This document shows, piece by piece, positions 7,600 to 15,983 of a DNA stretch of 64,000 bases (its first letter is position 1; each line of letters starts with the position of its first letter). Position numbers and translations under genes: made by a program. This DNA is from Olsenella sp. An293 (GTDB lineage Bacteria; Actinomycetota; Coriobacteriia; Coriobacteriales; Atopobiaceae): positions 1-64,000 of the forward strand of contig NZ_NFIT01000010.1 in assembly GCF_002159495.1 (NCBI RefSeq), written 5' to 3'. A model generated the notes under the pieces. The model was not told the origin of the DNA. It ran no database searches and worked only from the letters and a program-made list of their open reading frames with translations.

Positions 7600-8535
7600 A
7601 TGCTGTCAGTCAAGCACCTCATCGACACGACGAGCCTGACCGCCGACGACATCACGCAGATCCTCGACACGGCGCGCTCGTTCTCCGAGGTCAACAAGCG
7701 CGCGATCAAGAAGGTCCCCGCGCTTCGCGGCCGCACGATCGTCAACCTCTTCCTCGAGCCGTCCACCCGCACCAAGAGCTCCTTCGAGCTCGCCGAGAAG
7801 CGCCTCTCCGCGGACAGCCTCTCGATGGGCGGCGCCACGTCCTCGGTGGTGAAGGGCGAGAGCCTCGCCGACACCATCGAGACCATCGACGCCATGAACG
7901 TCGACATGTTCATCTGCCGCGCCAAGCTCGCCGGCACGCCGCAGAAGATCACCGAGCACACCGACGCCATCGTCATCAACGCCGGCGACGGCAAGCACCA
8001 GCACCCCACCCAGGCGATGCTGGACCTCTACACCATCCGCGAGAACTTCGGCCACCTCGACGGCCTCAAGGTCGCCATCGTGGGCGACCTCTCCCACAGC
8101 CGCGTGTGCGGCTCGCTCGTGCCCGCGCTCAAGACCATGGGCGCCGACGTCACGCTCGTGGGCCCGCCCACCTTCCAGGTGGACGACCCCGACTACTACG
8201 GCGTCCCGCAGACGGCCGACCTCGACGCGGTCATCCCCGAGATGGACGTCGTCTACATGCTGCGCGTCCAGCTCGAGCGCATGGAGGGCGCGGCCATCCC
8301 GTCCCGCCGCGAGTACAACCGCCTCTGGGGCCTGGACATGGCCCGCGTGAACAGGATGAAGCCCGAGGCCATCATCTGCCATCCCGGCCCCATGAACCGC
8401 GGCATGGAGATCAACGCCGACGTCGCGGACTGCGCGCGCTCGCGCATCCTCGACCAGGTGAACGCCGGCGTGCTCACCCGCATGGCCGAGATGTACCTGC
8501 TTCTGGGAGGAGAGAACAATGGCGTATCTGCTTAG
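7600..8535 (+). CDS. pyrB: Aspartate carbamoyltransferase catalytic subunit
   Basis: A 311-residue enzyme forming carbamoyl-L-aspartate from carbamoyl phosphate and aspartate. The carbamoyl-phosphate loop PSTRTKSSFE (residues 54-63) and the HQHPTQAMLDL motif are intact. No pyrI regulatory chain lies nearby, so the trimeric unregulated class is likely. It starts one base after pyrR and its end overlaps pyrC by 17 bp, indicating co-transcription and translational coupling. Confidence 0.96.
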   Translation: MLSVKHLIDTTSLTADDITQILDTARSFSEVNKRAIKKVPALRGRTIVNLFLEPSTRTKSSFELAEKRLSADSLSMGGATSSVVKGESLADTIETIDAMNVDMFICRAKLAGTPQKITEHTDAIVINAGDGKHQHPTQAMLDLYTIRENFGHLDGLKVAIVGDLSHSRVCGSLVPALKTMGADVTLVGPPTFQVDDPDYYGVPQTADLDAVIPEMDVVYMLRVQLERMEGAAIPSRREYNRLWGLDMARVNRMKPEAIICHPGPMNRGMEINADVADCARSRILDQVNAGVLTRMAEMYLLLGGENNGVSA

Positions 8536-9832
8536 GGGCGCCCACGTCGTCGACCCGCAGGTGGGCCTCGACGACGTCCGCGACGTTCTTATCGACGGCG
8601 ACAAGATCGCCGAGGTGGGGGAGTCCCTCGAGGCCCCCGAGGGCGCGGAGGTCATCGACGCCTCCGGCAAGTACCTCGTGCCCGGCCTCGTCGACATGCA
8701 CGTTCACTTCCGCGACCCGGGCTTCGAGTACAAGGAGACCATCGAGACCGGCGCGCGCGCCGCGACCCACGGCGGGTTCACCGACGTGGCCACGATGCCC
8801 AACACCGACCCGGTGACCGACAACGGCGCCGAGGTCCGCTACCAGATCGACCGCTCGCGCCATGCCGGCCTGTGTCACGTGCGCCCCATCGGCGCGCTCA
8901 CGGTGGGCGAGAAGGGCGAGACGCTCGCGGAGATCGGCGACATGGTCATGGAGGGCGCCGTGGCGTTCTCCGACGACGGCCACGGCGTCCAGAGCGCGGG
9001 CATGATGCGCACCTGCATGGAGTACGTGAGCCAGTTCGACAAGGTCGTCTCCGCGCACTGCGAGGTCGAGTCGCTCACCACGCACGGCGTGATCAACGAG
9101 GGCCGCGCCTCCACGCGCCTGGGCATGTTCGGCTGGCCGGCGCTGGGCGAGGAGCTCGAGATCTACCGCGACATCGAGCTCTGCCGCATGACGGGCTGCT
9201 CGCTGCACATCGCCCACATCTCCACCGAGAAGGGCCTCGAGCTCGTGCGCGCCGCCAAGGCCGAGGGCCTGCCCGTGACCTGCGAGGTCACCCCGCACCA
9301 CCTGTTCCTCAGCGAGGAGGACATCACCGACGCCTACGACACCAACCTCAAGATGAACCCGCCCCTGCGCACGGCCGCCGACGCCGCGGCGCTGCGCGAG
9401 GGCATCCTCGACGGCTCGATCGACTGTGTCGTGACCGACCACGCCCCGCACGCGCCGCACGAGAAGGACTGCGAGTGGGAGATCGCCTTCTTTGGCATCG
9501 TGGGCCTCGAGACGTCGCTGCCGCTCATGCTCACCAACCTCGTGCTGCCGGGCAAGATGAGCTGGTCTCGCCTCGTCGAGGTCATGGCCGTGAACCCGCG
9601 TCGCTGCCTGCGCCTGCCAAAGATCTGTGTGGAGGCCGGCTCCACCGCCGACCTCACGCTCATCGACCCGGCCGCCGAGGTCACGGTCACCCCGGACTGG
9701 CTCCAGAGCCGCTCCAAGAACTCCGCGTGGCTCGGCGCCACGCTCACGGGCGCCGCGTGCGACGTCTTCGTCGCCGGCCGCCACACGCTCACGGACGGCG
9801 TGGTGACGCCGGTCAAGCGGGTGCTTCGATGA
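8519..9832 (+). CDS. pyrC: Dihydroorotase
   Basis: A 437-residue class I dihydroorotase of the amidohydrolase superfamily, which cyclises carbamoyl-aspartate to dihydroorotate. Metal ligands are visible: DMHVHFRD near residue 60, SAHCE, HIAHIST and VTDHAPHAPHEKDC. GGGAGGAGAG precedes ATG 8519, inside the end of pyrB. Its TGA overlaps the ATG of pyrK (ATGA). Confidence 0.96.
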   Translation: MAYLLRGAHVVDPQVGLDDVRDVLIDGDKIAEVGESLEAPEGAEVIDASGKYLVPGLVDMHVHFRDPGFEYKETIETGARAATHGGFTDVATMPNTDPVTDNGAEVRYQIDRSRHAGLCHVRPIGALTVGEKGETLAEIGDMVMEGAVAFSDDGHGVQSAGMMRTCMEYVSQFDKVVSAHCEVESLTTHGVINEGRASTRLGMFGWPALGEELEIYRDIELCRMTGCSLHIAHISTEKGLELVRAAKAEGLPVTCEVTPHHLFLSEEDITDAYDTNLKMNPPLRTAADAAALREGILDGSIDCVVTDHAPHAPHEKDCEWEIAFFGIVGLETSLPLMLTNLVLPGKMSWSRLVEVMAVNPRRCLRLPKICVEAGSTADLTLIDPAAEVTVTPDWLQSRSKNSAWLGATLTGAACDVFVAGRHTLTDGVVTPVKRVLR

Positions 9833-10617
9833 GCGCCGGGCTTGACGTCCACGACTTCGCCGTCGTCTCCAACGAGCCGGCGGCAGACGGGCTCATGCGC
9901 ATCGTGTTCTCCGCGCCCGAGCTCGCCGCCGCGCTCGCGCCGGGGCAGTTCGTGAACGTCCGCGTGCCCGGGGACGCGAGCCAGATCCTGCGCGTCCCGC
10001 TGTCCTTCAGCCACGCGGACGCCGCGGCCGGCACCGTCGAGATCGTCTATGCCGTCGTGGGCGACGGCACGCGCCGGCTCGCCGCGATGGCGCCGGGGCA
10101 GGCCTCCACGGCCGTGGGCCCCTGCGGCAACCCCTGGCCGGCCGTCGAGGGCGCCCGCCGCGCCTGCGTGGTGGCCGGCGGCGTGGGCATCACCCCCGTG
10201 GTGGCCTGCGCGCGCATGCTCGCCGAGCGCGGCGTCTCCTTCGACGCCGTCGTGGGCGCGCAGACCGCCGGCAGGCTCTGGGGCGTCGACGTCCTCGAGG
10301 GCCTCGGCGCGCGCACCGTCGCCGTCACCACCGACGACGGCACCGCCGGGCGGCGCGGCTTCACCACCGACGCCCTGTCTGAGCTGCTCGCCTCCGGAGG
10401 CTACGACGTGGTCTACGCCTGCGGCCCAGAGGTCATGATGGCCGGCGTCGCGCGCCTGTGCCGCGAGGCCGGCGTGGCCTGCCGCGTCTCCATGGAGCGG
10501 ATGATGAGCTGCGGCTTTGGCGCGTGCGCCACGTGCAACGTGGCCATGGCCGACGGCACCTACAAGTCCTGCTGCAAGGACGGCCCGGTCTTCGACGCCG
10601 AGGAGGTGGCGTGGTGA
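9829..10617 (+). CDS. pyrK: Dihydroorotate dehydrogenase electron transfer subunit
   Basis: A 262-residue ferredoxin-reductase-like subunit with an N-terminal FAD-binding barrel (RVPLSFSHA), a central NAD-binding part (GGVGITPVV) and a C-terminal [2Fe-2S] site with four cysteines in CGFGACATC and KSCC. PyrK pairs with class 1B PyrD and passes electrons from dihydroorotate to NAD+. It is coupled to pyrC (ATGA) and to pyrD (TGATG). Confidence 0.95.
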   Translation: MSAGLDVHDFAVVSNEPAADGLMRIVFSAPELAAALAPGQFVNVRVPGDASQILRVPLSFSHADAAAGTVEIVYAVVGDGTRRLAAMAPGQASTAVGPCGNPWPAVEGARRACVVAGGVGITPVVACARMLAERGVSFDAVVGAQTAGRLWGVDVLEGLGARTVAVTTDDGTAGRRGFTTDALSELLASGGYDVVYACGPEVMMAGVARLCREAGVACRVSMERMMSCGFGACATCNVAMADGTYKSCCKDGPVFDAEEVAW

Positions 10618-11561
10618 TGGCTCAGGAGAACGTGGGCGCGACGGGCGTGAGCATGGCCGTCGACCTCGGCGGCATCCGCATGCAAAACCCCGTGAACACC
10701 GCCTCGGGCACCTTCGGCTTTGGCTCGGTCTTCGAGGGCTTCTTCGACGTGGGACGCCTCGGCGCGATCACGCTCAAGGGCTGCTCGGCCGAGCCCTGGG
10801 CCGGAAACCCCGCGCCGCGCATGTGCGAGGTGCCGAGCGGCATGATGAACACCGTGGGCCTGGCCAACCCCGGCGTGCGCGGCATGGCAGAGCAGTACGG
10901 GGAGTACCTCGCTGGCCTCGAGGAGCGCGGCTGCCGCGTCATCGTGCAGGCCGCGGGCCACTCCGTCGAGGAGTACGTGGCCGCCGTCGAGCTCATCGAG
11001 CAGCATTGCCCTTGGGCGAGCGGCGTCGAGATGAACATCTCCTGCCCCAACATCGCCCGCGGCGGGGCCCTGGTGGGCGGCACGCCCGAGAGCGCCGCCG
11101 AGGTCGTGCGCGCGGTGCGCCCGCGTGTGCGCCGGCCGCTGCTCGTGAAGATGGCCCCCGTGCGCGTGCCCGAGATCGCGCGTGCCTGCGAGGCCGAGGG
11201 CGCCGACGCCCTCTCGCTCATCAACACCATCAACGGCATGTCCATCGACGTGCGCACCCGCAGGAGCCGCCTCTCCAAGCCCACGGGCGGCGTCTCGGGC
11301 CCGGCCATTCACGCGATCGCCGTGCGCATGGTCTGGGAGGCCGCACAGGCCGTCAAGATCCCGGTCAACGGCATGGGCGGCGTCGCGAGCTGGCAAGACG
11401 CCGCCGAGATGATCCTCGCGGGCGCCACCTCGGTCACGGTGGGCACCGCGAGCTTCTACGACCCCCGCTGCGCCGCCGACGTGGTCGACGGCCTTGCCGC
11501 CTGGGCGGCCGAGCAGGGCGTCTCCGACATCAACGAGCTGATTGGAGCCTTCGAATGCTGA
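10617..11561 (+). CDS. pyrD: Dihydroorotate dehydrogenase, class 1B catalytic subunit
   Basis: A 314-residue FMN barrel. Class 1B features are visible: NTASGTFGFG near the start, the catalytic cysteine in NISCPN, LINTINGMSID, and the FMN-phosphate motif GMGGVASWQDAAEMI near the C-terminus. The ATG at 10617 overlaps the pyrK TGA. It must work with the adjacent PyrK as the NAD-linked enzyme. The end overlaps pyrF by 7 bp. Confidence 0.96.
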   Translation: MAQENVGATGVSMAVDLGGIRMQNPVNTASGTFGFGSVFEGFFDVGRLGAITLKGCSAEPWAGNPAPRMCEVPSGMMNTVGLANPGVRGMAEQYGEYLAGLEERGCRVIVQAAGHSVEEYVAAVELIEQHCPWASGVEMNISCPNIARGGALVGGTPESAAEVVRAVRPRVRRPLLVKMAPVRVPEIARACEAEGADALSLINTINGMSIDVRTRRSRLSKPTGGVSGPAIHAIAVRMVWEAAQAVKIPVNGMGGVASWQDAAEMILAGATSVTVGTASFYDPRCAADVVDGLAAWAAEQGVSDINELIGAFEC

Positions 11562-12277
11562 CGTACGAACAGGCGAGCGACAAGGTCATCATCGCGCTGG
11601 ACTGCTCGAAGGAGCGCGCCTTCGAGCTCGCCGACCTTCTCGGCGGCAAGGCCACGTGGGTCAAGGTGGGCATGACGCTCTTCTACGCCGAGGGCCCCTC
11701 GATCGTGGACGCCATGCGCGAGCGCGGCCTGCGCGTCTTCCTCGACCTCAAGGTCCACGACATCCCGTTCCAGGTCCAGGGTGCCGTGCGCGCCGCCTCG
11801 CTCACCGGAGCGGACATCCTCTCCATCCACGGCCTGGGCTCCTCCGCCATGATCGCCGCCGCCCGCAAGGGCGCCGAGGAGGCGGCCGAGCAGCGCGGCG
11901 GGGACCGCACCCGCCTCGTGGCCATCTCCGTCCTCACGAGCATGGACCAGGCGGCGCTCTCCGAGATCGGCGTGGAGTCACCCGTCGCCGAGGAGGTCGC
12001 GCGGCTGGCGAGCCTCTCCTACGGCGCCGGCGCCGACGGCATCGTGTGCTCCCCGCAGGAGGCCGCCGAGATGCGCGCCCTTCTCGGTCCGGACGCCCTG
12101 ATCGTCACGCCCGGCGTGCGCCCCGCGGGCGCCGAGGTGGGCGACCAGAAGCGCATCGCCACGCCCGCGGCCGCCGTCGCCGCCGGCGCGTCCAAGCTGG
12201 TCATCGGCCGTCCGATCACGGGCGCCGAGGACCCGGTGGCCGCCTTCGACGCCATCTGCGCCGAGCTCATGGCCTAG
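11555..12277 (+). CDS. pyrF: Orotidine 5'-phosphate decarboxylase
   Basis: A 240-residue group I OMP decarboxylase. The catalytic DLKVHDIP motif (a DxKxxD core, about residues 66-73), SIHG, and the phosphate-binding VTPGVRPAG and IGRPITGAEDP motifs are present. It makes UMP. It is the last gene of the pyr operon; pyrE and carAB must lie elsewhere. It is followed by a tandem hairpin array rather than an obvious U-tract terminator. Confidence 0.96.
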   Translation: MLTYEQASDKVIIALDCSKERAFELADLLGGKATWVKVGMTLFYAEGPSIVDAMRERGLRVFLDLKVHDIPFQVQGAVRAASLTGADILSIHGLGSSAMIAAARKGAEEAAEQRGGDRTRLVAISVLTSMDQAALSEIGVESPVAEEVARLASLSYGAGADGIVCSPQEAAEMRALLGPDALIVTPGVRPAGAEVGDQKRIATPAAAVAAGASKLVIGRPITGAEDPVAAFDAICAELMA

Positions 12278-12300
12278 GGCGGGTCGTCTTCCCGGGGAAG

Positions 12301-12471
12301 GCGCGGCGTCCGGACGGTTTGGGCCCGAAAAGCGTCCGGTTGCCGCACCCACCCCAACAAGGTGCGGCGTCCGGACGGTTCTTCTCGTCAAAGCGTCCGG
12401 TTGCCGCACCCTCTCCAACAAGGTGCGGCGTCCGGACGGTTCTTCTCGTCAAAGCGTCCGGTTGCCGCACC
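12301..12471. repeat. Three tandem 61-bp hairpin units with loop GTTCTTCTCG
   Basis: Three consecutive units start at about 12301, 12361 and 12422. Each folds as a long hairpin: outer stem GGTGCGGC with GCCGCACC, inner stem CCGGACG with CGTCCGG. Units 2 and 3 are almost identical and have the loop decamer GTTCTTCTCG (12378-12387 and 12439-12448). Unit 1 has a diverged loop. They lie between pyrF and mihF and no gene is present. The short spacer between units (about CTCTCCAACAAG) is also conserved. Confidence 0.9.
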
Positions 12472-12619
12472 TCTCACGGGCCGTTTTGTGGAGGATTGCC
12501 CCTGAGCTGCACCTTTGGTGAAGAGGGGTTGCAAATCTCAAGGTGAATGGGCAAACTTTATTCTTGCGATGCCGCCGGTCCGGCTCGGCGGCAGAAAGTA
12601 ACGCGAATTGGAGGATCAC

Positions 12620-12928
12620 ATGGCTCTACCTCAGCTTACCGACGAGCAGCGCAAGGCCGCTCTCGAGAAGGCCGCCCAGGCCCGTCACGAGCGCGCCGAG
12701 CTGCGCGAGAAGATCAAGAGCGGCAAGGTCGCCCTCGAGGACGTCCTCGACTCCGACGACCCCATCGCCAGCCGTATGAAGGTCTCCACCCTCATCGAGT
12801 CCCTCCCGGGCTACGGCAAGGCCAAGGCCGCCAAGATCATGGACGAGCTCGGCATCTCCGCCACCCGTCGCGTCAAGGGCCTCGGCGCTCGTCAGCGCGA
12901 GCAGCTGGTCGAGGCTCTGACCAAGTAA
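12620..12928 (+). CDS. mihF: Integration host factor, actinobacterial type
   Basis: A 102-residue basic nucleoid protein. The N-terminal helix (LPQLTDEQRKAALEKA), the DPIASRMKVSTLIESLPGYG core and the helix-hairpin-helix-like C-terminal part (AAKIMDELGI through RVKGLGARQREQL) match actinobacterial mIHF. It binds and bends DNA and usually precedes gmk and rpoZ, as here. ATG 12620 follows TTGGAGG. The gmk GTG begins right after its TAA. Confidence 0.93.
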   Translation: MALPQLTDEQRKAALEKAAQARHERAELREKIKSGKVALEDVLDSDDPIASRMKVSTLIESLPGYGKAKAAKIMDELGISATRRVKGLGARQREQLVEALTK

Positions 12929-13507
12929 GTGACGCGCAGAGCCCGGCTCTTCGTCGTCTCTGGACCGTCAGGCGTGGGCAAGGGGACGCTCGTCGCGCTG
13001 CTGCGACAGCGTCTTCCGCGCCTGGGCCTGACGGTTTCTGCGACTACGAGGGAGCCCCGTCCCGGTGAGCGGGACGGCGTCGCCTACTACTTCCTCTCCA
13101 ACGAGGAGTTCGACCGCCGCGTCGAGGCCGGCGAGTTCCTCGAGTGGGCCTGGGTCCACGGCAACCGCTATGGCACCCTCCGCCAGGAGGTCGAGCGCGT
13201 CACGGGCGAGGGTCGCTCCGTCGTGCTCGAGATCGACGTCCAGGGCGGCCTGAACGTCCGGGAGGCGCTTCCGGACGCCGTGCTCGTCTTCATCGAGCCG
13301 CCCAGCGCCGATGAGCTCGAGCGTCGCCTGCGCGGACGCGGCACCGAGGACGAGGCGTCGATCGAGCGCCGCCTCTCCAACGCCCGCGAGGAGCTGGCGT
13401 GCGCGCCCCGCTACGACGTTCGCATAGTCAACGACGACCTCGAGCGCGCCTGCGACGAGCTGGCGCGCGTCATCGAGAGCTACGAGAACAACGGAGGTCT
13501 CTCATAA
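12929..13507 (+). CDS. gmk: Guanylate kinase
   Basis: A 192-residue kinase converting GMP to GDP. The P-loop GPSGVGKGT spans residues 12-20, followed by the GMP-binding SATTREPRPGERDGVAYYF segment and the lid region RGRGTEDEASIERRL. The GTG start immediately follows the mihF stop (TAAGTG), which gives tight coupling; no better ATG fits the family N-terminus. rpoZ follows one base after the stop. Confidence 0.95.
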   Translation: MTRRARLFVVSGPSGVGKGTLVALLRQRLPRLGLTVSATTREPRPGERDGVAYYFLSNEEFDRRVEAGEFLEWAWVHGNRYGTLRQEVERVTGEGRSVVLEIDVQGGLNVREALPDAVLVFIEPPSADELERRLRGRGTEDEASIERRLSNAREELACAPRYDVRIVNDDLERACDELARVIESYENNGGLS

Positions 13508-13508
13508 G

Positions 13509-13793
13509 ATGTCTGTGATCAAGCCTGAGATCGACACCCTGCTCGACAAGACCGAGCACAACCCCTTCCTGCTCTGCTCCATCGCCTCCAAGCGCGCCTG
13601 CGACATCAACAACATGGTTCGCGGCCAGCACCTGCGCGTGGCGGCGATCCAGGACTTCGACGACATCACCACCGTCGTCTCCGGGAAGGACCCCGTGTCC
13701 ATCGCCATGCAGGAGATCGAGGACGACACGCTCGGCTTCGTCAAGGAGGACTTCGACGAGGACATCCGCGGCGCCAACACGATCGTCCTGTAG
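13509..13793 (+). CDS. rpoZ: RNA polymerase omega subunit
   Basis: A 94-residue omega subunit. The conserved PEIDTLLDKTEHNPFLLCSI opening and the KRACDINNMV motif (compare the usual ARQIN region) are clear. It assists assembly of beta prime into RNA polymerase. The gmk-rpoZ pair is widespread. GGAGGTCTC precedes ATG 13509. Confidence 0.93.
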   Translation: MSVIKPEIDTLLDKTEHNPFLLCSIASKRACDINNMVRGQHLRVAAIQDFDDITTVVSGKDPVSIAMQEIEDDTLGFVKEDFDEDIRGANTIVL

Positions 13794-13799
13794 GCGCGC

Positions 13800-15047
13800 A
13801 TGACCGAGAGACTCTGCCTCGTCCACTACCACGAGATCGGCCTCAAGGGCAAGAACCGCTCGACCTTTGAGAACCAGCTCGTGACTAACCTGCATCGCGC
13901 GCTCCAGGCCTTCCCGGTCTCGAGCATCGCCCGCATCTCGGGCCACATCGCCGTGGAGACGAGCGACCGCCGCGCGAGCGAGGAGCTCGCCGCCGCGATC
14001 CGGTGCGTGCCGGGCGTGGCGCGCGTCAGCCTCGCCTACAAGTGCGGGCTCGACGAGGGCGAGTACTGCGCCGCGGCCATCCGCGCGCTCGGCGAGGCGG
14101 GCGACTTCGCCACCTTCAAGGTCCACGCCCGCCGCTCCTCGACCACCTACGAGCTCCACAGCCTCGAGATGAACCGCCTCGTGGGGGCGGCGCTGTGCGA
14201 GGCCTTCCCTGACAAGAAGGTCGATGTCCACACCCCCGACGTCACCGTCATCGTCCACGTGGTCCAGGGCAGCGTCTTTGTCTACGCCGCCTCCGCACCG
14301 GGCGTGGGCGGGCTTCCCGTGGGCACCGCCGGCAAGGTCGTGACGCTGCTCTCGAGCGGCTTCGACTCGCCGGTCTCCACCTGGATGGTGGGTCGCCGCG
14401 GCGCGACCTGCGTCCCCGTGCACTTCTCGGGCCGCCCCATGACGGCGGACACGAGCGAGTGGCTCTGCCAGGACATCGTCGAGGCCCTCGCGCCCTCTGG
14501 CGTGGTCGGCCGCCTCTACGTGGTGCCCTTCGGCGAGCGCCAGCGCGAGATCTCGCTCGCCGTCCCCCAGGGCCTGCGCATCATCATGTACCGTCGCGTC
14601 ATGCTGCAGGTCGCCGAGCGCATCGCGCAGATCGAGGGCGCCAAGGCCCTCGTCACGGGCGAGTCGCTCGGCCAGGTGGCCTCCCAGACCCTCGACAACA
14701 TCGCCGCGGTCAACGAGGCCGTCACCATGCCCGTCCTGCGCCCGCTCATCGGGTCGGACAAGCAGGAGATCATCGCGCGGGCGCACCAGATCGGCACCTA
14801 CGACATCTGCTGCGAGACCGCGCCCGACTGCTGCACCCTCTTCATGCCCCGTCGGCCCGAGACCCACGCCCGCCTGCGCGACGTGCTCGAGGCCTGGGAG
14901 AGCTTCGACCACGAGGGGATGGTCCGCGACCTGGTGGAGAGCGTGGAGTGGCGCGACTTTTCCCAGTGCCCGTCGTATCACGCGCCCAAGGGGCCCTTCC
15001 GTGAGCACCATCGCGAGCTCCGTGGGGCAAATCCGGCCGAGCGGTAG
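13800..15047 (+). CDS. thiI: tRNA 4-thiouridine synthase / thiamine biosynthesis protein ThiI
   Basis: A 415-residue protein with an N-terminal ferredoxin-like part, a THUMP domain (about 60-165) and a PP-loop adenylation domain whose loop reads LSSGFDSPVS (about 183-192) instead of the more usual SGGxDS. The short form lacks a C-terminal rhodanese domain, so a separate sulfur donor is expected. Cysteines in CCETAPDCC (about 337-345) are near the usual active region. It makes s4U in tRNA and may supply sulfur for the thiazole of thiamine. Confidence 0.9.
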   Translation: MTERLCLVHYHEIGLKGKNRSTFENQLVTNLHRALQAFPVSSIARISGHIAVETSDRRASEELAAAIRCVPGVARVSLAYKCGLDEGEYCAAAIRALGEAGDFATFKVHARRSSTTYELHSLEMNRLVGAALCEAFPDKKVDVHTPDVTVIVHVVQGSVFVYAASAPGVGGLPVGTAGKVVTLLSSGFDSPVSTWMVGRRGATCVPVHFSGRPMTADTSEWLCQDIVEALAPSGVVGRLYVVPFGERQREISLAVPQGLRIIMYRRVMLQVAERIAQIEGAKALVTGESLGQVASQTLDNIAAVNEAVTMPVLRPLIGSDKQEIIARAHQIGTYDICCETAPDCCTLFMPRRPETHARLRDVLEAWESFDHEGMVRDLVESVEWRDFSQCPSYHAPKGPFREHHRELRGANPAER

Positions 15048-15091
15048 CGCAACGAGCCGCGAGCGGCGAGCACCCAATTAAAGATCTTATG

Positions 15092-15122
15092 AACGGCACC
15101 CTCGGTCACCGGGGGTGCCGTT
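15092..15122 (+). terminator. Hairpin after thiI
   Basis: A perfect 10-bp stem AACGGCACCC (15092-15101) with GGGTGCCGTT (15113-15122). The T run is short, so termination may be partial. A second hairpin (about 15236-15262, GGCGAAGGGG with CCCCTTCGCC) lies just before comEA. Confidence 0.6.
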
Positions 15123-15278
15123 TGCTGTGTCAGCTGGTGGAAAGCTCCCCGGGAGCTGCGTGTCGAGGTTTCTCAGGTTCTCGCCGCCCTGCGACCCATC
15201 CGCCCCCATGCTAGAGGGTGCTCCAAAACCGCGGGGGGCGAAGGGGGCCGGCCCCTTCGCCGGGCAGGGGGTGGTCTC

Positions 15279-15983
15279 ATGGCACAGGAGCGAAGGGGAG
15301 GGGCCCGACGTCTGGCGGGCCGATACGGCGTCGCGTGGGGCGTCGCGGCGGCGGTCGCGCTCTGCGCCGTGCTCGCGGGCGTGACGCTGCTCGGCGTCGC
15401 CGGCAGGGATGCCGTTGTGATCGAGCGGGCGGATCCGGCGGAGGCCCCCGCGGAGCCGGACGAGGCGGGCGAGCAGGACGCGGGCGAGAAGGACGCGGGC
15501 GAGAAGGACGCGGGCGAGAAGGACATCGCTGCCGACGAGCCCCCGGAGACGGTGCTCGTGCACGTCGACGGGGCGGTGGCGGCGCCGGGCGTCTACGAGC
15601 TGCCCGCGGGGTCGCGCGTGAACGACGCGGTGCTCGCCGCGGGCGGGCTCGCCGCCGGGGCCGACACCTCTGGGGTGAACCTCGCCGCACCCGTGTCGGA
15701 CGGCGAGAAGGTCAGGGTGCCCCTCGAGGGCGAGGACGTCGCGCCGGCGGTCGGGGAGGTGACGGCGGGGGAGGGCGACGAGGGCGATCCCGCACCGGTG
15801 AACCTCAACACCGCCGGCGTCGAGGAGCTCGACGAGCTGCCCGGCGTGGGCGAGGCGACGGCCCGCGCGATCATCGAGGACCGCGAGGAGAACGGTCCTT
15901 TCACGTCACCGGAGGACCTCATGCGGGTCTCGGGGATCGGCGAGAAGAAGTTCGCCCGGCTCGAGGGGCTCATCTGTGTCTGA
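15279..15983 (+). CDS. comEA: Competence protein ComEA (SLBB plus helix-hairpin-helix DNA receptor)
   Basis: A 234-residue surface DNA-binding protein. A transmembrane anchor lies at about 16-42, then a low-complexity linker with four 5-residue repeats (AGEQD once, AGEKD three times), an SLBB domain (about 90-150) and a C-terminal helix-hairpin-helix pair (NLNTAGVEELDELPGVGEAT, then GIGEKKFARLEGL). In transformable bacteria ComEA captures DNA and hands it to ComEC, encoded next with an 8-bp overlap. Confidence 0.93.
   Translation: MAQERRGGARRLAGRYGVAWGVAAAVALCAVLAGVTLLGVAGRDAVVIERADPAEAPAEPDEAGEQDAGEKDAGEKDAGEKDIAADEPPETVLVHVDGAVAAPGVYELPAGSRVNDAVLAAGGLAAGADTSGVNLAAPVSDGEKVRVPLEGEDVAPAVGEVTAGEGDEGDPAPVNLNTAGVEELDELPGVGEATARAIIEDREENGPFTSPEDLMRVSGIGEKKFARLEGLICV
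15465..15524 (+). repeat. Four tandem 15-bp repeats in the comEA linker
   Basis: Units of 15 bp (GCGGGCGAGAAGGAC, first copy with one change) encode the AGEKD repeats. Such in-frame units can expand or contract without frameshift. The unit contains GGGCGAGAAGGAC, a word that recurs in other genes of the window such as era and dusB. Confidence 0.9.

Noticed and set aside
12301-12471. Tandem repeats as a CRISPR array
   Set aside because: Each unit is a long self-complementary hairpin with conserved rather than variable spacers, only three units, and no cas genes.
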